This document shows, piece by piece, positions 58,151-64,000 of a DNA stretch of 64,000 bases. The stretch is taken from the NCBI GenBank assembly GCA_030674185.1, contig CM060315.1:94148058-94212057 (forward strand), given 5' to 3'. Origin of the DNA: Monoplex corrugatus. Its lineage: Eukaryota > Mollusca > Gastropoda > Littorinimorpha > Ranellidae. The notes under the pieces are model-generated. The model made no database searches and was not told the DNA's origin. It was given only the letters and a program-made list of their open reading frames with translations. The first letter of the stretch is position 1, and every line of letters begins with the position of its first letter. A program made the translations under genes and the position numbers.

Positions 58151-58249
58151 GAGGTTTGATTATTAAAAACACCAGATGAGGTTTTTGCTAAACAACCACC
58201 AAACTTAATACTCATGTGTGTCTTTCATGAAACAACAAGTTTGGTTGTT

Positions 58250-58815
58250 TCGACAAGATTTGCTGCACAATCTATGTACTCCACCCATTGTGTTGTCTGT
58301 TGTTCAGACACTTACTGCACAAAACTCTATGTACTCCACCCATTGTGTTGTCTGTTGTCTGACAGACACCTTTAGCCTGCACAAAACTCTATGTACTCCA
58401 CCCATTGTGTTGTCTGTTGTCTGACAGACACCTTTAGCCTGCACAAAACTCTATGTACTCCACCCATTGTGTTGTCTGTTGTCTGACAGACACCTTTAGC
58501 CTGCACAAAACTCTATGTACTCCACCCACTGTGTTATCTGTTGTCTGACAGACACCTTTAGCCTGCACAAAACTATGTACTCCACCACTGTGTTGTCTGT
58601 TGTCTGACAGACACTTTAGCCTGCACAAAACTCTATGTACTCCACCCATTGTGTTGTCTGTTGTCTGACAGACACCTTTAGCCTGCACAAAACTCTATTA
58701 CTCCACCCATGTGTTGTCTGTTGTCTGACAGACACCTTTAGCCTGCACAAAACTCTATAATGTTACTTTCCAACCCAGATGGTGTTGTCTGTTGTCTGAC
58801 AGACACCTTTAGCCT
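58250..58815. repeat. 62-bp minisatellite
   Basis: About nine copies of CTGCACAAAACTCTATGTAC TCCACCCATTGTGTTGTCTG TTGTCTGACAGACACCTTTA GC. The first copy lacks the GACAGACACCTTTAGC end. Confidence 0.94.
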
Positions 58816-58980
58816 GCACAAAACATTGGCAGTACAAGATTGATAGCCTTCACAAAGATCTGACCAATACATTGGCAGTACAAGATTGATAGCCTTCACA
58901 AACATCTGACCAATACATTGGCAGTACAAGATTGATAGCCTTCACAAAGATCTGACCAATACATTGGCAGTACAAGAGTT
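58816..58980. repeat. 46-bp repeat, 3-4 copies
   Basis: ACATTGGCAGTACAAGATTG ATAGCCTTCACAAAGATCTG ACCAAT, directly following the 62-bp array. Confidence 0.93.
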
Positions 58981-59164
58981 GTGCATCATGGCTCTTATTG
59001 GCAAGATGCTGTCTGGACCTTAGATGAAAACGTTCTACGTATCTGCCCAGGATCAGATTGATTATGAGGAGGGTATTGCAGTCGTAAAAATGGTTGTGAA
59101 GAGGTCAGAAATGCCTGCAAAAATCCTTTGTCACTTTTAACAGCTAGAAAAGATTTTTTCAAAA

Positions 59165-59967
59165 ATGATTTGCCCACAGATGACACACTGTCACACAGTC
59201 ATGTCTGTTATTGACTCTGTCTGCACACCAGATGACAGTTTACGAGAAATGCTCGAGGCATGCCTGTCTGCTGTTGTAAATGTACTCTTACCACAGTATG
59301 ACAGGTACTTCCAGATAGAAAATAAACAACAACTTAAAAGTATGACTGCATCAGCTGGGCTGCACAACATTGATGCAGAGGAGATGGTTGGGATGTGGAG
59401 TGCAGCCAAACAGCCAGCTCCAAATGCTACCCTCTGCTTTCTGTCATCCAAAATGAGGGGGGGGGGGGGGGGACAGAGTAGTTGATTATCTGGACAAGAT
59501 GCCAGAGACGCAGAGGGAAAGTGATGTAAGCTGGGCAGTTCAAAGGCAAGGAGAAAAAGAGAAGAAAACCCAAGGAGACAGGATGAACTAATCAATAAAA
59601 TGTCGGAAAGAGCTGCTGTCAAACGGCAAAAAATGTCATAAAAGAAGAGAAAAAGAATAGAGCAAACGTTGAAAACAACCAAAATTGAAAATCTTGAAAA
59701 GGCCTTTCCAGACATGGACAAAAAGAAACTGGCTGATCTCCATGATATTTTGACCGTATTGTGATAGGCAGAAATATGTGCCACATGTGGTACGATGACC
59801 AGGCTCATGAGCATGTACTATACAATGGAAGAGTCCAAAAGATTAAGAAAAGGACAAAGATGTATTATGTAGTTTCCTATTGGAAACAGACAGAATCTTA
59901 TGATGATGCTATTGATTATGATTTGTCAAAATTTCAACTTGGTGCTGATGTTGCCTGGAACTTGTAA
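59165..59967 (+). pseudogene. broken coding remnant, possible Tudor-like C-terminus
   Basis: Three consecutive coding blocks lie in different frames. Block 1 (59201-59455): VIDSVCTPDDSLREMLEACL, NVLLPQYDRYFQIE and GLHNIDAEEMVGMWSAAKQP APNATLCFLSSKMR, ending at a 15-base G-run that shifts frame. Block 2 (59472-59760): VVDYLDKMPETQRE, then a Lys/Glu-rich stretch (SERAAVKRQKM, stop, KKRKRIEQTLKTTKIENLEK AFPDMDKKKLADLHDIL), likely coiled coil. Block 3 (59761-59964): IGRNMCHMWYDDQAHEHVLY NGRV, YYVVSYWK, YDDAIDYDLSKFQLGADV, stop. The HMWYDD...YNGRV...YVVSYW pattern resembles a small beta-barrel of the Tudor/chromo-barrel kind. I think I recall similar multicopy uncharacterised proteins in marine invertebrates, but I cannot name the family. 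At least three breaks make it a pseudogene or a decayed mobile-element ORF. Confidence 0.6.
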
Positions 59968-61029
59968 TGTGTAGGCTACTAGTTTGTGTTATGTACTTCT
60001 GAAGTGATAAGTTAGTCATGCACTTTTTTTTTTCTTTTTGCAGCTATTCATCTTGATCAGCTGATTTTGGCCGATGCCCTGTGACAAGAGTACAAGTGAC
60101 CTGAGCGTGTTTCACATTCTTTCTTTTTCCTCTTATCTATCCTGTACTATTCCATGATGCACAAAATACATTTATTTTCACAATACAAGTAACATAACAC
60201 TGTGTATCCATGAGATGACTGAATGCTTCACTGGGCTTGCAGATAATAATAATGATAATTGATATATTTTATGTGTGCATGTTTTGAGTACTTGTAATGA
60301 TGATATATTTTACATTTGCTTGTTTATTTTCTTTAAAAGTAAAACAATGAAAATAAAACAAAGAAAAGAAGAAAAAACAAAGAAAGAATATGACTGGGTT
60401 TTTTGTGTGTGTGTGTGTGTGAATCCTCGCAGTGCATGCTGATTAACGTGTGTATTTTGATTTATATGACTCTACGAGTGATATATTGATGCCTCTGGAA
60501 CTGATACTATGCGTTACGTAAAAAATTGCATTGGCATATTGCAGCTAAGCCTTTTTCCTACCAAGTGTGTCATTTTGTTTAGACTGGATTTTCCATGGAA
60601 TTTTGCCAAGGACAAATCTTTGTTGCCATGGATTCTTTACTTTCACTGAATGTATGCTAAGACTCGGGTAATAAGGTGTTCTGAAGTACAAGGGACTATG
60701 TTTTTCATCCAAATGACCAGCACTCACACCATCAGTCAGGATTTGGGGAGGTGGTGAGAATCCAATTTTACAGAGTTGCAGGCTTCTGTCTAAAGGTGAA
60801 TTTATAGGGATTTTCAAAAGCATGATAGGAGTTTTCTTATCAAAGTTCTTTGAATAACGAATACTTGGGCTAATTATCTTTTTTTTTTTAATTATTATAA
60901 TTTTATTTTCCTGAAAATTAGTTGGGAGTCTTTGTGTGTCAAACTCCAAGCCAGAATTAGTATAATTGTAGAAGATATAGCAATTTTGAACAGATGTCTC
61001 AAAATTGTAAAGTATCTTGATTAAAAACC
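59968..61029. other. unique AT-rich sequence
   Basis: Includes an A/AAAG-rich tract (60330-60390) and a short GT run (60404-60420). A minus-strand open frame (61033-60545, 162 codons) is Ile/Lys/Asn-rich with a poly-Lys/Ile stretch at the A-run; I recognise nothing and do not call it. Confidence 0.4.
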
Positions 61030-61305
61030 TCATTTAAGTAATTAATTACTGTGTAAATCAACACAGCTACTATGATTTATCATCCTTTGCACGAGTATTA
61101 TCTGGAGTGAGTCTGTGGTAAAATCAAGACAAGGATCCAACAGTGGGAAAAGTGAAGTTGTTTTAGAAGTCTCAGGCAGATATGTTTTAAAGATTTTCAA
61201 GATAATTAATTAATGGATTAGTCACAATGGGTATTACAACCATTCATGTTTTTTCATGATGATAATACTTGCAATCTGTGACAAATTACAAACCAGAATT
61301 CCAAC

Positions 61306-61339
<34 letters not shown>

Positions 61340-62200
61340 TAGCCTACAATATTTATATAGCGCAAAATCTTGATAAAATCAAATCTAAGCGCTGGTAGAA
61401 GTTAAAATGGTTTTATGGCCGTTATGTGGGTTTTTTTTTTTTTTAATATTGTTACATCATTTGATTATTAGTTTAATTATTAAAACTATTATCATTGATT
61501 ATATTTTTGTGTGATAATACCTAGTGCTAGTGTGTGTGTGTGGCACATTATAAGCCAGAATTCTAGCTATTATGCAAATTACAATGTTCTAAAATTCTAA
61601 CAAAGGGTTTTTCTTCAGCTCAATTAAGGTAGGTGGTTAACTACTCAGCTAATTACTGGACTAATTACCAAAGCTACATGGCTAATCATAGTTTTTCATG
61701 ATGAGTAGTACTTGCAGTCTGCAAGTGGCAAATTATAAGCCAGAATTTCTATGATGGAAGTTAAAAAGGTAACAAGACTGTTATATACTATTTTTATGCT
61801 TGTTAAGTTGATAGATTAATAACTGGATTAATTACCACAGCTATTATGACCAATAATATATTTTCCATGATGAATGATACCTAGTGTCTGTACCAAATTA
61901 CATGCCACAATTACAGCTATTGTAGACGTTACTGTGTTTTTTGGACTCTCATACACTTTTTTAAAGCTCGTTAAAGTGATTAAATATTAATTACTCGGTT
62001 AATTACCTAAACCATTGTGACATAGTTTTTCATGATGAGTAATACCTGGAGTCTGTTTGTGGTAAGTTAAAAGCCAGAATTCCAGCTATTATGGAAGTTG
62101 TAATGATTTAAGTACCTTCACATGTATTTTCTTAAAAGCTCATTTAGTTAATTAAATTGATTATCGGTAATTAGTGCACAGTTTCATCAACTTGTGAATA
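61030..62200. repeat. strongly decayed ~160-bp tandem repeat
   Basis: Six or so diverged copies. Recurrent landmarks: TTAATTACYNNAGCTA, a GTTTTTCATGATGAGTAATA block (61247, 61689, 61865, 62026 and similar), GTCTGTGTGGCAAATTATAA-like, GCCAGAATTCCAGCTATTAT (61290, 61555, 61737, 61901, 62071), and a GAAGTTAAAATG-like block. Copies differ by many substitutions and indels, unlike the near-identical arrays elsewhere. Confidence 0.65.
61306..61393 (-). mobile_element. solo CR1/L2-type LINE tail
   Basis: (AAT)n, then ATTTATATAGCGCAAAATCT TGATAAAATCAAATCTAAGC GCTG. It is inserted inside one unit of the decayed 160-bp repeat, between CCAGAATTCCAACTA and GAAGTTAAAATGG. Confidence 0.8.
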
Positions 62201-62553
62201 CTTCAGTTGTCTTGTGCTTGTAAAGACCTTTCTGGTGATACTCAGTTTTTGGTTCTTGGTTCAGTCTTTCCAAACTTATGTCACGTTCTATTCACAAAAT
62301 CAAGAGAATTGATCACAGTTTCTGCTATGTGAGCCATGTAAAAATTTTATTTAAAATTTTTTTTAACTTTCGTTACAGTCGACCAAATGAAAAGCTTTTT
62401 ATACCGTTGTAAAGCTACTTTTTTTGTCTTTTCAGTGGTACCAATTATATAATTATTTTGAAAAAAATGAAGAATTTTGTCACATACCTATGCTATGTAA
62501 TCCAATGAAGGAAATGTCAAAATATCAACTATTCAAAAAATCATAACTTTTGT
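62201..62553. other. unique AT-rich sequence
   Basis: T-rich and A-rich short runs, no gene or repeat recognised. Confidence 0.4.
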
Positions 62554-62784
62554 CACCATCACACGCTTACACATCACAATGATAACAGATGTGACGGCAC
62601 AGAATTTTGTCTTCGGCTAAACAGAGTGATTTCCCTTTCCACCTCGTTAGATGTTTGGCGCAAAATAAAACACAATCGCGACTTTCTTCCGAATTATCGG
62701 TCAAAGGAAATCACTCTGTTTAGCCGAAGACAAAATTCTGTGCCGTCACATCTGTGATCATTGTGATGTGTAAGCGTGTGAGTG
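62554..62784. mobile_element. long palindrome, foldback or MITE-like
   Basis: Left arm about 62558-62637 and right arm about 62704-62784 are nearly perfect inverted repeats of about 80 bp (core GTGACGGCACAGAATTTTGT and CTTCGGCTAAACAGAGTGAT). The spacer of about 65 bp is unique. One mismatch (GATAACAG/GATCACAG) and a one-base difference in CCCTTT/CCTTT are visible. No clear target duplication and no coding region. Confidence 0.75.
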
Positions 62785-62797
62785 CCTCTGCGCGCGT

Positions 62798-62833
<36 letters not shown>

Positions 62834-63780
62834 TTGGATATTGATGTACGGTCGTCTGTGGTGTGTGTCTGGATCCAGTCTCAGTTGTGTTTGTTTGTGC
62901 GTGCCCGTGTGTGTGTGTCAGTGTGCACTGTGTGTGTGTGTGTGTGTGTGTGCGTGCGCCAGGGTCAAGTGTGTGTGTGCGTATGCAAACGCGTGTATGC
63001 ATGTTTTTTCCGTAGCCTACATCCAAGTCGACCACTGTTTCTTAACTGGTTTAACTGACAGATCTTGTTCTCTGGTCATACATCCCCCTTCTCCTCCACC
63101 CCCCCCACCTCCACTCCCAAGAGCTCGCAAGCGCTCAGAGCTTTGTGGGGGTCAAGTACTTGAAGTAGCCTAAAAGATAACTCGCAAATTTGGATTAGCG
63201 CATATGGAATTGCCCCAGTGCAATTTCTCCCTCTTAACTTAAGCACATTCTTATTTGAAAGTTCCTTATCAGTGTGACGACTCAATTCAAGTTGTGCGAT
63301 CATGTACTTGACTTACGACAAAACTATCAGCAGAATGATGGAAAAAGAAGAAGAATGTACCGTTCTCAGTGGCGCTGTCAGCGTTTCATAATACATGTAA
63401 GTCGGTCCCGTTCTTCGCAGCCTTTCAGGACCTTTCCATCACATATGTTTTTTTCGTGCCGGCTGACGATGTCAGCTACATCACTGGCATCATCATCACT
63501 GGCAGATCTGGACGAAATGCATATGGAACTGGAATGACAGAGCACCTGGTCGCACTTTTACAAACTCTGACCTAGTTTTTATTTGCACACTTCACCGTCA
63601 GGTTGCCATGTTTTCCCGTCCATCCCATAATTCACTTTTTGTTGCTGTGACGTATCACAGGTAATTGCAACTGGTCAACACATCTTTCTTCTTCTAAAGG
63701 AAAAACCAGATCTTATCACTGACTGTCACAAGACCCATCACTGTCATCACTGACTTTCACATCACTATCATCACTGAATG
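62785..63780. other. GT microsatellites then unique sequence
   Basis: GT-rich runs at 62800-62835 and 62925-62960. The remainder is unique; a short TCACTGTCATCACTGACTTT-like duplication lies at 63715-63775. No gene seen. Confidence 0.4.
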
Positions 63781-64000
63781 AAAAGCGTTCTTACCAACAA
63801 ATGCCTATCAATTAACATCAGGAAGAGACTTCTTGATTGTTATACAGAACCGATAATGTTATACGGTTGTGAGGTGTGGACAGTCAACACGCAAAGCCAG
63901 AGCAAGATTGAGGCAGCCGAGATGTGGTTTCTAAGAAGAATGCTGAGAGTTCTATGGACAGCAAAGAAAACAAACGAGACAGTCTTGATGGAAACAGACA
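63781..64000 (+). mobile_element. LINE C-terminal region, runs off the window
   Basis: KSVLTNKCLSINIRKRLLDC YTEPIMLYGCEVWTVNTQSQ SKIEAAEMWFLRRMLRVLWT AKKTNETVLME, open to the window end. This is the fourth copy of the family at 10008, 17864 and 50193 and the only one intact where visible. The YGCE-WT and FLRR-LRV-WT motifs are standard for the C-terminal region of these endonuclease/reverse-transcriptase LINEs. Confidence 0.9.

Noticed and set aside
60545..61033. 162-codon minus-strand open frame
   Set aside because: AT-rich composition with poly-Lys/Ile from an A-run; no domain seen.

Overview
The window looks like nuclear DNA of a marine invertebrate, most probably a mollusc and perhaps a gastropod. 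That is inferred from spliced exons with GT/AG borders, many truncated non-LTR retrotransposons, a tRNA-derived SINE, piggyBac-like MITEs and very heavy minisatellite content. I see no bacterial operons, no CRISPR, no rRNA and no intact tRNA gene. By my own tally roughly half of the 64 kb is tandem repeat, mostly with units of 23-79 bp. Many long open frames are read-through of arrays whose unit is a multiple of three, and they are not annotated as genes.

1-16.7 kb: the only host gene I can support, on the plus strand. Three exons (4055-4246, 9676-9854, 16190-16259 with stop) have good splice sites and compatible phases. They encode the C-terminal ~145 residues of a protein I do not recognise. 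Its introns (5.4 and 6.3 kb) consist almost wholly of minisatellites and retrotransposon debris. The last intron ends in a ~3.5-kb array whose unit is the 3' splice site plus the first ~11 bases of the last exon, so about a hundred decoy acceptors precede the real one. A 3' UTR and an AATAAA signal follow.

16.7-27.3 kb: 40-, 33-, 58-, 23-, 75-, 37- and 26-bp arrays, a LINE 3' end, a tRNA-SINE split by a nested LINE tail, and a 610-bp terminal-inverted-repeat element sitting in one of two neighbouring copies of a LINE tail.

27.3-31.9 kb: one 52-bp array with an internal ~0.85-kb higher-order duplication. 31.9-43.4 kb: dispersed repeats, a dead LINE whose coding region carries two separate minisatellites (33.77-35.5 kb), more piggyBac-like MITE material, a zinc-finger-ended LINE (38.47-39.04 kb), an RNase H-type LINE tail on the minus strand (39.8-40.2 kb) and 40-, 43- and 75-bp arrays. 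43.9-50.2 kb: a single 42-44-bp AT-rich array.

50.2-55.5 kb: three LINE fragments, including two reverse-transcriptase regions with visible catalytic motifs (minus 50.7-52.06 kb; plus 53.29-54.79 kb, frameshifted and with a stop). 55.5-63.8 kb: less repetitive DNA holding a broken coding remnant (59.16-59.97 kb), a decayed ~160-bp repeat and an 80-bp-arm palindrome. The window ends inside another LINE of the same family as those at 10, 17.9 and 50.2 kb.

The unifying theme is that minisatellites here are seeded from functional ends: a splice acceptor, possibly a splice donor, retrotransposon 3' ends, retrotransposon coding segments and MITE ends.
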